Origin: Candidatus Pullichristensenella excrementigallinarum
GTDB lineage: Bacteria; Bacillota; Clostridia; Christensenellales; Aristaeellaceae
DNA: 42,378 nt
NCBI GenBank assembly: GCA_018714825.1
Contig: DVMU01000180.1
Location: 1-42,378 of the forward strand
Reading direction: 5' to 3'
Below the pieces are notes generated by a model that worked only from the letters and a program-made list of their open reading frames with translations, was not told the origin of the DNA and searched no databases. The position numbers and the translations under genes are program-made. Positions 29,171-38,980 of the stretch are shown piece after piece; positions within the stretch are counted from its first letter, which is position 1; every line of letters starts with the position of its first letter.

Positions 29171-31465
29171 ATGAACATGCTCAAGGCAATCGGCGCGCGA
29201 ACGGATCTTTCCACGAGCGGACAAAAATGGGGGCGGGCGCTTCTTTCAGGAGGCCTGATGGCAATTCTCTCCCATTCGGGCATGATGCTGGATTTAAAGC
29301 CGTTTGCGCTTGCGTTTTTTGCCGCCGGGCTGATGGCCGGGGAAAACGCGGCCGCGCTGCTCTTGGGACTGTTTGCGGGGAGTTTTTGCCGGGATCTTTC
29401 GCAGATCGACCTGCTTTTGCCGATTGGCTGCGCGATGACGCTGTTATTGTTGCTATTGACGGATCGCTTCCGCGTAGCGGGGAGGGTTTCGGCAGAGGCG
29501 CTCGTCTCGGCGCTGTCGGGCGTGGGGGTGCTGTTGCCGGGTCTGTACCGCTCGGGCGGACAAGTATTCGAGGCCGCGCTGGCGCTGTTGTCGGCGATCA
29601 TCGCGGCGGCGAGCGCCCCGGCATTTCTGGCGGCCTTACGGCTTACGCCTGCCAGAAAGCATCTGATGCAGGAGGAACGCCTGGCCGTGGCGCTGCTTTC
29701 GGTGGCGGCGTTGATCGGGCTCAATGCGCTTTGGCCTGCCGGGGCCGTGGGATTGGCGGGCCTGATGACGCTGACGATGGCCGCCAACGCGGGTTCCGGA
29801 GCCCTGGCGGGCGCAGCGGCAGGACTTGCGCTGATGATTGGGGGAGCGCCTCCGATTCGGGCAGTTTCGCTTGCGGCGGCGGGCGCGGCGGCAGGCGTTT
29901 TGGCCGCGCGCGGAAAAAATTGGTCCGCCCCAGGGTTTGTTCTCTGCGGCGGGCTGGCGGGGTTGTATGATTTTTCGCATTCGCCGGGGCCGGTTCCCTT
30001 TGCGGTTGCCGCCGTCGCGTATCTGATCATTCCGGAGCGCGCGGTCGTGCGGCTGCGCGGGTGGATGCGGGCGGCCCGGGATCATCCCTGCGATCCGGAC
30101 GCGCTGGCGCGCCGCCTGCGTGCGGAAACCGAACACAAACTGCGCGCGCTTTCCGAGGCCTTCGGCGAGCTTTCGGAAGGATATAAGTTGCCCATCGACA
30201 TGCCCGACGAACAGGCGCTCATTTCCGAGATGCGCGCCCGCCTTTGCGAGGGCTGCGGAAGCTATGGGGATTGCTGGGCCGGAGAGGAGAACCGCGCGGT
30301 GCGCCTTTTGTGCCAATTGATTTCCGAGGCCATCGATCCCGACCCGGGCGGAATGCTCTCCACGGGGGAAATTCCTCCGGATATCAAGCGCGTTTGTCGC
30401 CGCGGGGAATCCATTCCCCAGAGGCTTCGGCCCATGTTGCAGGAATTCGCGCTCGTCCGGCGCACGGAGCTCAAGCGCGCCGGGGCAAACCAACTGGTTT
30501 CCGCGCAATTTTTGCAGGCGCAGGCGCTTTTGCAGGGGATGGCGGATCGGCAGATGCGTCCTTTGCGCGTGCGCGACGAAGCGGCCCGGCGGGCCATGGC
30601 CGCGCTGGATCGGGCGGGCGTTCCCGTGCGGGACGCCATGGCGCTGCGCGGCGAACAGCCGGAAATTGTGATGACGCTTTCAGAGGGGAGGTGGACCCGG
30701 GAACAGGCGGAATTGGCGGAAGAAAGCCTTTCGGAGGAATTGGGAGGGCGATACATCGCCGAACCTGCGCAGGAGGATTTTCCCGCGGAAAAGCGCTTTA
30801 TCCGGCTGCCGAAATACGCGGCGAATTGGGGCGTGAGCTGCCTTTCGCTCGAACCGGGCGTTCCCAGCGGGGACAGCCATCTGATCCGAACCCTGCCCGG
30901 AGGGCGGCTTTTGATCGCGCTTTCGGACGGCATGGGAACCGGCGAGGCCGCGCGGCGCGAAAGCGCGCAGACGGTGCGGCTTCTGTGGCAATTCCTGCTG
31001 GCGGAAGTGGATCGCGATTTGGCGCTGAATACGGTCAACGAATTGATGCTGGGCAAATCCGGCGAGGACATGTTCGCCACCGTGGATCTGTGCCTGATCG
31101 ATTTGAATACGGGACGTGCGGAATTTTCCAAATTGGCGGCCAGCCGGTCGCTGATCCTGCGCAACGGCGAGGTTCGGGCGGTGGATGGCGGGCGCCTGCC
31201 GCTGGGAATTCTCGAAAAGGTGCGGCCCTCGGTGGAGGAGGTGGAACTCAATCCCGGGGATCTCCTGCTGATGGGAACCGACGGCATCATGGACGTAGAG
31301 GAAGGGGTGGTGGAGAGCGCGATCAAAAACAACACCACGCTGTCCCCGGCGGAATTGGCCGAGTGCGTGGTGCGGGAAGTGGATAAAAAGACCGATCAGA
31401 GCCGCATGGACGACCGAACTGTTGTATGCGTGAGGATTTCCAAGCGGCGAGCGCGCGGTCCCTGA
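29171..31465 (+). CDS. spoIIE: Stage II sporulation protein E (PP2C-type phosphatase)
   Basis: Multi-TM N-terminus; C-terminal SGDSHLIRTLPGGRLLIALSDGMGTGEAARRES, FATVDLCLIDLNTGRAEFSKLAASRSLI, GDLLLMGTDGIMD. Confidence 0.9.
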   Translation: MNMLKAIGARTDLSTSGQKWGRALLSGGLMAILSHSGMMLDLKPFALAFFAAGLMAGENAAALLLGLFAGSFCRDLSQIDLLLPIGCAMTLLLLLLTDRFRVAGRVSAEALVSALSGVGVLLPGLYRSGGQVFEAALALLSAIIAAASAPAFLAALRLTPARKHLMQEERLAVALLSVAALIGLNALWPAGAVGLAGLMTLTMAANAGSGALAGAAAGLALMIGGAPPIRAVSLAAAGAAAGVLAARGKNWSAPGFVLCGGLAGLYDFSHSPGPVPFAVAAVAYLIIPERAVVRLRGWMRAARDHPCDPDALARRLRAETEHKLRALSEAFGELSEGYKLPIDMPDEQALISEMRARLCEGCGSYGDCWAGEENRAVRLLCQLISEAIDPDPGGMLSTGEIPPDIKRVCRRGESIPQRLRPMLQEFALVRRTELKRAGANQLVSAQFLQAQALLQGMADRQMRPLRVRDEAARRAMAALDRAGVPVRDAMALRGEQPEIVMTLSEGRWTREQAELAEESLSEELGGRYIAEPAQEDFPAEKRFIRLPKYAANWGVSCLSLEPGVPSGDSHLIRTLPGGRLLIALSDGMGTGEAARRESAQTVRLLWQFLLAEVDRDLALNTVNELMLGKSGEDMFATVDLCLIDLNTGRAEFSKLAASRSLILRNGEVRAVDGGRLPLGILEKVRPSVEEVELNPGDLLLMGTDGIMDVEEGVVESAIKNNTTLSPAELAECVVREVDKKTDQSRMDDRTVVCVRISKRRARGP

Positions 31466-31516
31466 GAAGACGGCTTTGGAAAACCGGGGAACGATCCCGG
31501 AACAGACCAATGCGAC

Positions 31517-32362
31517 CTACCGGGAGCCTCGCGCCCCCAGCAATTCCGGCAGCGCGGTTTCCAGCTGCACGCCGTAATTGACCTCGACCGGACAATCCAT
31601 CGAAAGGGCGATGGCCCTGCGGGTAAAGCGGGTCGCCCTGCCCACGGCGTCCTCCAGAGAAGAACCATGGGTCAGTTCACCGGCCAGCACGCTGGAGAAC
31701 AGATCGCCCGTGCCGGGATAGTGCGCCGGGAGACGCTCAAACGGGCAGAGGCCCACCTGCGAATCCTCCCTGGAAAGAAACACGTTTGCGGGGCCCGATT
31801 CCAGCGGGAAGCTGGTGATTACCGCCGAACGCGCGCCCATACGGATCAGCTTTTTGAGCATTTCCGCCGCCTCCGAGAGGGTACGGGGGCGAAGCGAATA
31901 GTCTTCTCCGGTCAAAAGCGCGTATTCGGTCATATTTGGGGTCACCACATCGGCCAACGCGAACAGCGAACGCTGCATCGCGGGCATTTCAGGGGACATG
32001 CCCGCGTACAGCGCACCATCATCCCCCATCACGGGATCGACAATCGCAACAGCGTCCTTCTGCCATTGCAACAACTCCCGAACTACGGATATCTGCTCGG
32101 GCCCGGCAAGGTATCCCGCGTACACCGCGTCAAAGCGCAGATTCATTTTTTGCCAGTGAAGGAGGCAGTCACGCATGAAATCCGTCAAATCTCTCGCGGC
32201 AATCCCGGAGAAGGCCGTGTGCGCGCTGAGCACCGCGGTCGGCAGAGGAATCACCTGCGCGCCCATGGCGCTGAGGACCGGGATGACCACGGTCAGGGCG
32301 CAGCGCCCCACGCTGCTCAGATCGTGCACGGCGGCGACGGTCTTGGCCGGATTCATTGCCAT
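31517..32362 (-). CDS. Pyridoxal/pyridoxamine kinase family (PdxK/PdxY-like)
   Basis: VAAVHDLSSVGRCALTVVIPVLSAMGAQV, AVLSAHTAFSG, IVDPVMGDDG, HYPGTGDLFSSVLAGEL. Confidence 0.87.
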   Translation of the reverse strand: MAMNPAKTVAAVHDLSSVGRCALTVVIPVLSAMGAQVIPLPTAVLSAHTAFSGIAARDLTDFMRDCLLHWQKMNLRFDAVYAGYLAGPEQISVVRELLQWQKDAVAIVDPVMGDDGALYAGMSPEMPAMQRSLFALADVVTPNMTEYALLTGEDYSLRPRTLSEAAEMLKKLIRMGARSAVITSFPLESGPANVFLSREDSQVGLCPFERLPAHYPGTGDLFSSVLAGELTHGSSLEDAVGRATRFTRRAIALSMDCPVEVNYGVQLETALPELLGARGSR

Positions 32363-33618
32363 TCCATCTCCAATCTTGCAAGTCGCGCGTTGCCCCAGAG
32401 GTTCTCCTGCCAGGTAAACCCGTCGGTGAGCGCGGGATTGTCGGAAATGATAAAGTGCCCGACATCCTCGAGGCTGTCGTAATAAAAGCTCCTGCCCTTG
32501 GGATCGCCATCCACCAGGGCGAGGCCGATGGAGTATTCGCCGGGCGCGATGAAATCCAGAGGAAAGCGCACGCGGATCGTCGGCTGATCGCCGGGACGCA
32601 CCTCGAACGCGTCCGTCTGCGTCATGGCCACGGGCGACATGGCGTGGTTTTTCAAAATCAGCCGCAGCCGCAGCCGCGATTCGGGAATATCTACCCGGAA
32701 GGTCAGCGCGAATTCCATCGTGCCGCCCATCTGGTATTCCATGGTTTCCGAACCGATCACGCGCATGGAGAGCATTCGGATATTCGCGCCGCGCAGCTTG
32801 CCGCGGGGCAATTCGTCCAGATTGCGCTCGACGGTGCGCACGCCGCTTCCCGCGTACAGATCCATGGCGCGGGAAACCGTCCCATCATAGAGCAAATGGC
32901 CGTTTTCCAGATAGATCGCGCGCGTGCACAGGTGCGAAATGGTGCGCATGTTGTGGCTGACGTACAAAACCGTGCGCCCGCCCCGGGCCACGTCCGCCAT
33001 CTTTCCCAGGCATTTTTGCTGGAAGGACACGTCGCCCACGGCCAGGACTTCGTCGCAAATGAGGATGTCCGGGTCCAGATGCGCTGCGACCGCGAAGGCC
33101 AGTTTCACATACATGCCCGAGGAATAGCGCTTGACCGGCGTATCGATAAACTGCTCGATTTCGGAAAATTCGATGATATCCTTGATCTTGGAGGCGGTTT
33201 CCTGGCGGGACATGCCCAGGATCGCGCCGTTGAGGAAGATGTTTTCCCGCCCGGTCAATTCCTGATGAAAGCCCGTGCCCACTTCCAACAGGCTCGCCAC
33301 CCGGCCGCGAATGCGGATTTCGCCGGAAGTGGGCGCGGTGATGCGGGAGATGAGCTTGAGAAGGGTGGATTTCCCTGCGCCGTTTCTGCCGATCACGCCC
33401 AGCGCGTCGCCGCGATCGGCCACGGTGGAAACCTCTTCCAGCGCCATGAAGGTCGTCGGCTCCAGAGGGCGGTTGGAATTGATCTTGCGGTTGGGGTCCG
33501 GCTTGCCGCGCCGGCGCGCCATCCAGCTTTGCAGATCCCTGCGCAGAGTTCCGCCGCCGATGGCGCCCAACCGATATTGCTTGGAGACGTTGTCGATCTC
33601 CAGAGTGCGCTCCGACAT
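32353..33618 (-). CDS. wzt: Polysaccharide ABC exporter ATP-binding protein, Wzt type with C-terminal cargo-binding-like domain
   Basis: VIGRNGAGKSTLLKLISRITAPTSGEIRIRG, KRYSSGMYVKLAFAVAAHLDPDILICDEVLAVGD; beta-rich C-terminal region MEFALTFRVDIPESRLRLRLILKN. Confidence 0.92.
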   Translation of the reverse strand: MSERTLEIDNVSKQYRLGAIGGGTLRRDLQSWMARRRGKPDPNRKINSNRPLEPTTFMALEEVSTVADRGDALGVIGRNGAGKSTLLKLISRITAPTSGEIRIRGRVASLLEVGTGFHQELTGRENIFLNGAILGMSRQETASKIKDIIEFSEIEQFIDTPVKRYSSGMYVKLAFAVAAHLDPDILICDEVLAVGDVSFQQKCLGKMADVARGGRTVLYVSHNMRTISHLCTRAIYLENGHLLYDGTVSRAMDLYAGSGVRTVERNLDELPRGKLRGANIRMLSMRVIGSETMEYQMGGTMEFALTFRVDIPESRLRLRLILKNHAMSPVAMTQTDAFEVRPGDQPTIRVRFPLDFIAPGEYSIGLALVDGDPKGRSFYYDSLEDVGHFIISDNPALTDGFTWQENLWGNARLARLEMEWQ

Positions 33619-33629
33619 GCGAACCTCCT

Positions 33630-34496
33630 TTACACTGTGTCCATAAACGTCTTTTCAATCCGGGAGAAGAGAAGAAGCCCCAACACAAACACCGCCAGCG
33701 TCGTTCCGATCGAAATGGGCATGTAGTGCAGGCTGAAGCTCTCCACGCCCAGATAGGCGCTTCGGAAAAATTCGATGATGGGGGTCATGGGATTGAGCAT
33801 GTAAAGCCCGATCAGATGGGGATATTTCTCCATGACCAGGGATGCGGAATAGGTTACGGGCGTGCCGTACATCCACAGATGCACGCCGAAACCCACCAAC
33901 ATGTTTAGATCGCGATACTTGGTGGTCAGGGAAGAAATGATGATCCCGATGCCCAGAGAGAGCACCGCCGTCTGCAAAAGCAGCAGGGGCGTGAAGGCGA
34001 TCATCGCGAAATTCGGATGTACCGGAGAGTTTGGCTTGAGAGCATAAATCAGAAGGAACACCAGGAAGAACAAAAACTGCACCAGAAAATTCAATAGCTG
34101 CGTCAGGGCAATGGAAATCGGCACGCACAGCCGGGGAAAGTACACCTTGCTGAAAAGGCTGCGGTTGGTGATAAAGGTTTTGCTCGATTGCGTGAGGCAA
34201 CTGGAGAAAAACGACCAACAGATATTGCCCGCCATGTAGAACAGAAAAGAAGGCATACCGTCTGTCGGCAAGCCGGCAATGCCGCCGAAGACCACGGTGA
34301 ACACCAATGTGGTCAAAAGCGGCTGGATGATCACCCAGGCCGGGCCGAGGACGGTTTGCTTGTAATTGACGGTGAAATTCCTCTTGAACAGGAGCAGCGT
34401 CAAATCCCGGTAGCGAATCAGTTCCCGGAAATTCAAATCCAGCCATTTCTTCTTCGGCCGGATGATGATGTCCCACTGCTCGTTGGGGTTTGTCAT
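33630..34496 (-). CDS. wzm: Polysaccharide ABC exporter permease (Wzm/TagG type)
   Basis: LFKRNFTVNYKQTVLGPAWVIIQPLLTTLVFTVVFG; start MTNPNEQW after ggaggagg; an upstream ATG would lie above the promoter. Confidence 0.92.
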   Translation of the reverse strand: MTNPNEQWDIIIRPKKKWLDLNFRELIRYRDLTLLLFKRNFTVNYKQTVLGPAWVIIQPLLTTLVFTVVFGGIAGLPTDGMPSFLFYMAGNICWSFFSSCLTQSSKTFITNRSLFSKVYFPRLCVPISIALTQLLNFLVQFLFFLVFLLIYALKPNSPVHPNFAMIAFTPLLLLQTAVLSLGIGIIISSLTTKYRDLNMLVGFGVHLWMYGTPVTYSASLVMEKYPHLIGLYMLNPMTPIIEFFRSAYLGVESFSLHYMPISIGTTLAVFVLGLLLFSRIEKTFMDTV

Positions 34497-34531
34497 GGAA
34501 AAAAGATCCTCCTCCCTTGTAATGCCATTCC

Positions 34532-34560
34532 ATTCTAGCATGTGCCCCGGGGCATTGCAA
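34532..34560 (-). promoter_or_regulatory. Sigma-A promoter of wzm-wzt-pdxK-like operon (TTGCAA - 17 bp - TAGAAT)
   Basis: Reverse strand: -35 at 34555-34560, -10 at 34532-34537. Confidence 0.7.
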
Positions 34561-34650
34561 GCCCGGCATTGCGGCAAAACTGTTGGGATACGCGAAAATC
34601 TTGGGATACCTTTTCACAAAACCCTGATAGATCCGGGCGAATTGGACGGC

Positions 34651-34656
34651 TATAAT
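34651..34656 (+). promoter_or_regulatory. -10 box of the ACT-MBL gene promoter
   Basis: TATAAT at 34651-34656 overlapping the ORF-track ATG at 34655. Confidence 0.6.
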
Positions 34657-34681
34657 GATCCCGGACAGGGGGGAAAAAGCC

Positions 34682-36121
34682 GTGAAAAAGACCTATGTGA
34701 CTCGTATGCCCGATCAGTCCGGGGCCTTTTTGGAGGCCAGCCGGATCGCCGCGTCGCTCGGGGCGAACATCACCCGCGTCAGTTACAACAAGGCCGTGGA
34801 TGTGCACACGCTCTTTCTGGAGGTTTCGGGGAACGCGCAGCAGCATCTGGCGTTGGGCGCCGCGCTGGAGAAGATCGGCTATCTTCCCCAGAAGGAGGAG
34901 CGCTCGCGGGTGCTCTTGGTCTGCTTCCGGCTGCGGGACGTGCCCGGCGCGGTCACGCCGATTCTCGAATTGATCCGATCCTATCGCTTCAACATCTCCT
35001 ATATCAGTTCCCACGAGGATGATTCGCTCTATCAGGATTTCAAGATGGGCCTGTTGGTGGAAGATCCAGAAAATGTCCGCGAATTTTTGCGCAGCGCGTC
35101 CGAATTGTGCGAGGTGCGCGTCGTGGATTACGACGGATTCAGCAAGGTGCTGGACAATACGGTCTTCTACCTCAACTTTTCCAATCGCCTCTCGGAACTT
35201 TTGCAGCTTAATTCCGAACAAAAACAGGCGCTCACGCTGGATTCCAATCGCATCATGCAGATGCTGGAGGATCGCGGGGAGACGCCCTATAAGACCTTTG
35301 AGACCATCGGCCGGTTCGCCGCCATGCTGTGCCGGTATAAAGGGGCCGAGTTCCGCCCGCGCGTTACCCAAAGGGAAATGGAAGGCGGCGCGAAGCTTAC
35401 GGTGATCGAGCCGCCGTGCGGCAGCAACACGACCGTTCTGGAAAGCGGGGAGGCGCTGTTGTTTGTGGACAGCGGCTTTGCCTGCTATCGGGAGGAGATG
35501 CTCTGTGTTCTGGATCGACTGCTTCCGAATTGGAAGACGCGGCCCAGGGCGCTGCTTTTGACGCATCCGGACATCGATCATTGCGGCCTGGTATCGCTGT
35601 TTGACCGGGTGTATTTGGCGGAGGAGGCCCGGGAGAACTTTCTCCTGGAAATCGGGGGCAAGCCCAATTTCCGCGAACAGAAGCCGGAGCACGCGCCCTA
35701 TTGCCGCCTGAGCAAGCTCTTCTCCGGCTATCGCCCGCCCCGGGAAAAGGCGCTGATCCCCGTGGACGCGCCGGACGCTATGCCCCTGGAGCGCGCGGGA
35801 AGGCTGGAATTCGGCGGAATGGAGCTGGCGATCTATCGCGGGAACGGCGGCCATTCGCGGGGCGAATTGGTCGCGGTCTGCGAAAAGATGCGGCTTGTCT
35901 TCAGCGGGGACATCGCGGTCAACGTTCATGGATTTACGCCTGAACAGGCTGCGTTTAACCAATTGGCGCCCTATCTCATGACCGGCGTGGACACTCTGCC
36001 TTCCAGGGCGCGCGAGGAGCGGGAGGCGCTCTTTGCACGCTTTCCGAAAGAAAAGTATCTCTATTGCCCGGGCCACGGCGCGCTCCTGGGAGGAATTCAA
36101 GGATCGGAAAAAGGGGATTAG
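34682..36121 (+). CDS. ACT-ACT-metallo-beta-lactamase fold fusion protein
   Basis: GTG start after ggggggaa; ACT-like KKTYVTRMPDQSGAFLEASRIAASLGANITRVSY and LLVCFRLRDVPGAVTPILELIRSYRFNISYISS; MBL-like LLLTHPDIDHCG, NGGHSRGE, FSGDIAV, YCPGHGALLGG. Confidence 0.8.
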   Translation: MKKTYVTRMPDQSGAFLEASRIAASLGANITRVSYNKAVDVHTLFLEVSGNAQQHLALGAALEKIGYLPQKEERSRVLLVCFRLRDVPGAVTPILELIRSYRFNISYISSHEDDSLYQDFKMGLLVEDPENVREFLRSASELCEVRVVDYDGFSKVLDNTVFYLNFSNRLSELLQLNSEQKQALTLDSNRIMQMLEDRGETPYKTFETIGRFAAMLCRYKGAEFRPRVTQREMEGGAKLTVIEPPCGSNTTVLESGEALLFVDSGFACYREEMLCVLDRLLPNWKTRPRALLLTHPDIDHCGLVSLFDRVYLAEEARENFLLEIGGKPNFREQKPEHAPYCRLSKLFSGYRPPREKALIPVDAPDAMPLERAGRLEFGGMELAIYRGNGGHSRGELVAVCEKMRLVFSGDIAVNVHGFTPEQAAFNQLAPYLMTGVDTLPSRAREEREALFARFPKEKYLYCPGHGALLGGIQGSEKGD

Positions 36122-36143
36122 TCCCGATTCCGCGCGCTTTTTC

Positions 36144-36172
36144 TTGCCTATTGGGTTGCGGGATGGTATAAT
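36144..36172 (+). promoter_or_regulatory. Sigma-A promoter of the surface-polymer operon (TTGCCT - 17 bp - TATAAT)
   Basis: -35 at 36144-36149, -10 at 36167-36172. Confidence 0.65.
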
Positions 36173-36204
36173 ATTTGCGATTACAGAGGAGGAGGAAGGG
36201 CGAA

Positions 36205-37398
36205 ATGTCCTCCAAGTTGGTTCGAAAGCTTCGCGGCAATATACGGCTTCGGGAAGGGGTTATGCCGCTTGTCTCCCTGTACCGGCATTCCCTGATGCGC
36301 ACGGCGCGCCTGTTCTGCGGCATTGACCCGAACAAGGCGGTTTTCAGCGCGTTTAACGGGCGCGGCTATTGCGACAATTCGCGCTATATTTCCGAACAAT
36401 TGCACCGGCGCGATCCACAGATGCAGATTGTCTGGCTGCTGCGCGATCCCGCGGGGATGCGGGGCAAGATCCCGGAATATGTGCGCGCGGTTCCCTCGCT
36501 TTCCTGGAAGGCCTATTGGGAAATGGCGACCGCGCGCTTCAATATCGACAATTTCACCAAGCGCCCGCATCTGGATTTTAAGAAGGGCAAGCAATTCTAT
36601 ATCCAGACCTGGCACGGGGATCGCGCCTTCAAGAAAGTGGGATACGATGCGCATCCCTATATTCCCTTTATCCTCGAACAGGAGGCGGATCTGGCGGTCG
36701 TCGGTTCGGAGTACGGCGAGCGGCAGTTCCGTTCCGCGTTTCATTACCGGGGAGAGATCCTCAAGGAAGGATACCCGCGCAACGATCTCCTGGTGCGCAA
36801 CGATCCCGAACAGGCGCTTTCGGTGCGCGCGGGCATCGGCGTGGACGGGGAAACGGGGCTTTTGCTCTACGCGCCCACCTATCGCGACAACCAGCGCGGC
36901 GGGCGGCAGAAGCCGGGGATCGATCTTTCCCGCGCGCTCGACGCCCTGGAAAAGAAGACCGGCCGGCCCTGGAAGTGCCTTTTGCGCGCGCATTACCTTT
37001 CCGGAGGCTTGAACCTCCGGGCGCAGGAGGAGCGCATCCTGGATATGACCGGATATGGGGAAATGGCGGAGCTTTTGCTGATCGCGGACGTGCTGATTAC
37101 GGATTATTCCTCCTGCGCGGGGGATTACGCGCTTTTGCGCAGGCCGATTCTCCTGTTTCAGGAGGATTTGGAGGATTATCAATCCCAGAATCGGCAGCTG
37201 TATTTCGCCATGGAGGATTCTCCCTATTGGGTGGCGCGCGATCAGGCGGAGCTAGAGAAGTTGATCGACGATTTGGATTGGGGAAAGGCCGCGCAAAATT
37301 GCGATCAGATTCTGGAATTTTACGGCACGCATGAGACGGGCCGCGCCTCGGACGCGGTTTGCGATTACATTCTCTCGAAGAGGGAGGAACTCAGATGA
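36205..37398 (+). CDS. CDP-glycerol:poly(glycerophosphate) glycerophosphotransferase family (TagB/TagF-like)
   Basis: KKGKQFYIQTWHGDRAFKKVGYD, GYPRNDLL, LLYAPTYRDN, LLLIADVLITDYSSCAGDYALLRRPILLFQEDLEDY. Confidence 0.9.
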   Translation: MSSKLVRKLRGNIRLREGVMPLVSLYRHSLMRTARLFCGIDPNKAVFSAFNGRGYCDNSRYISEQLHRRDPQMQIVWLLRDPAGMRGKIPEYVRAVPSLSWKAYWEMATARFNIDNFTKRPHLDFKKGKQFYIQTWHGDRAFKKVGYDAHPYIPFILEQEADLAVVGSEYGERQFRSAFHYRGEILKEGYPRNDLLVRNDPEQALSVRAGIGVDGETGLLLYAPTYRDNQRGGRQKPGIDLSRALDALEKKTGRPWKCLLRAHYLSGGLNLRAQEERILDMTGYGEMAELLLIADVLITDYSSCAGDYALLRRPILLFQEDLEDYQSQNRQLYFAMEDSPYWVARDQAELEKLIDDLDWGKAAQNCDQILEFYGTHETGRASDAVCDYILSKREELR

Positions 37399-38147
37399 AT
37401 ATTTTGGCGGTAATTCCGGCCCGGTATGCCTCCTCGCGCTTTCCGGGCAAGCCCCTGGCGGATCTTGCGGGCCGCCCGATGCTGTGGTGGGTCTACCGGC
37501 AAGTGGAAAAAGCGCGGGGGATCAGCGGGGTCGTGGTGGCGACGGATGACGATCGCATCGCGCAGATGTGCCGAAGCTACGGCATGGATGTCGAAATGAC
37601 CCGCTCCGATCACGGGACGTCCACCGAGCGCGTCCATGAGGTGGCCTCGCGCCGGGAGGCGGACGTGTATGTGGTGATCAACGGCGACGAACCGCTCATC
37701 GAGCCGCGCCTGATCGAGGCGATTCTTCCCAAGACGCGGCCCGAGGGCTTCTTCTGCGCCAATTTGATGACGGAGATCCATCGGCCCAGCGAGGCGGTGG
37801 ATTTTACCAACATCAAGGTGGTCACCGATTTTCAGGGCCGGGCGCTGTTTATGTCGCGCAGCCCGATTCCCTATCCCAAGAGCTCGATCGAGTATTCGTA
37901 TTTCAAGCATGTGGGCGTCTTGGCCTATAGCCGGGAGGCGCTGGACTTCTTTGCGCGCACGCCCCGGGGATACAACGAGCGCATCGAGGATGTCAACGAA
38001 CTGCGCTTTATCGAACACGGGATGCCGCTGCAAATGATCGCGGTCGAGGCCGAAACCCTCTCGGTGGATACGCCCAAGGATCTGGAGGCGGTCCGGCAGG
38101 AGGTGCTCCGCCGCGCGGGCAGGGGAGAATTGGAGCTTCCCCAATGA
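37395..38147 (+). CDS. KdsB-like CMP-ulosonate cytidylyltransferase
   Basis: MNILAVIPARYASSRFPGKPLADLAGRPMLWWVYRQVEKA, VVATDDDRI, SDHGTSTERV, INGDEPLIEP, MSRSPIPYP, FKHVGVLAY, SVDTPKDLEAV; start overlaps upstream stop (ATGA). Confidence 0.88.
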   Translation: MNILAVIPARYASSRFPGKPLADLAGRPMLWWVYRQVEKARGISGVVVATDDDRIAQMCRSYGMDVEMTRSDHGTSTERVHEVASRREADVYVVINGDEPLIEPRLIEAILPKTRPEGFFCANLMTEIHRPSEAVDFTNIKVVTDFQGRALFMSRSPIPYPKSSIEYSYFKHVGVLAYSREALDFFARTPRGYNERIEDVNELRFIEHGMPLQMIAVEAETLSVDTPKDLEAVRQEVLRRAGRGELELPQ

Positions 38148-38977
38148 TGTACAGGATCAAGAAATTTTCCTATGAGCATCGTAATCTCTGCGCGCTGCCC
38201 CGCATGGCGGCGCGCGCCGCAGGCATGGCCGGAATGCGGCGGGAACACGCGGAGGAATACCGCCGGCTCCGCCGCTTTCGCGACGCGCACAGGGGCGAGC
38301 GTTGCTTTATCATCGCCACCGCGCCGAGCCTGACCCTGGAGGATGTGGAAGCGGTCCGGGACGAGGTGACCTTCAGCGTCAATTCGTGTTTCAAGCTCTT
38401 TGACCGAACCGATTGGCGGCCGACGTATTACGGCGTGACGGACAAAAACGTCTTTCACGGCCTGAAGGCGGATTTCGATCGCTCGCAGCTTTCTACGATC
38501 TTTTTTGCGGACGGCGTGGATCTTTCGCCGGACGAAAACGCATTCTGTTTTCCGCTGGACGAGTTCCCCGTGGATTACGAGGGCACGATCTATCCGCGCC
38601 TGTTGCCGGGGCTGTTCCCGCCCGCGCGGTTTTCTTCGGATATCGAGCGGCGGGTCGGCGCGGGGGGAACGGTGGTCTTTTCCATGCTGCAAATCGCGGC
38701 CTACATGGGCTTTTCGGAAATCGCGCTGTTGGGCGTGGATTGCGATTTTACCGGCCCCAAGCGCCAGGCCGAGGGAACTGGATACCGGCAGGCGGGCGGG
38801 GGAGCGAAGAGCTACATGCGCCAGTCGGCCGAGCGCATCGGGGAGAGGATGCTCGAATCCTTCGCCGTGGCCAGAAAATACGCGGATGAGCACGGCTTTA
38901 CCATCTATAACGCGACGCGCGGCGGCAAATTGGAGGCGTTCGAGCGCCGCACCATCGAACAGATACGGAAAGGATAA
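38144..38977 (+). CDS. MptE/DUF115-like putative transferase
   Basis: GERCFIIATAPSLTLEDVEAV, FSVNSCFKLFDRTDWRPTYYGVTD, SEIALLGVDCDFTGP. Confidence 0.65.
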   Translation: MMYRIKKFSYEHRNLCALPRMAARAAGMAGMRREHAEEYRRLRRFRDAHRGERCFIIATAPSLTLEDVEAVRDEVTFSVNSCFKLFDRTDWRPTYYGVTDKNVFHGLKADFDRSQLSTIFFADGVDLSPDENAFCFPLDEFPVDYEGTIYPRLLPGLFPPARFSSDIERRVGAGGTVVFSMLQIAAYMGFSEIALLGVDCDFTGPKRQAEGTGYRQAGGGAKSYMRQSAERIGERMLESFAVARKYADEHGFTIYNATRGGKLEAFERRTIEQIRKG

Positions 38978-38980
38978 ACC

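Noticed and set aside
34655-34681. ATG 34655 as start of the ACT-MBL gene
   Set aside because: This ATG lies inside the TATAAT box; GTG 34682 has a proper RBS
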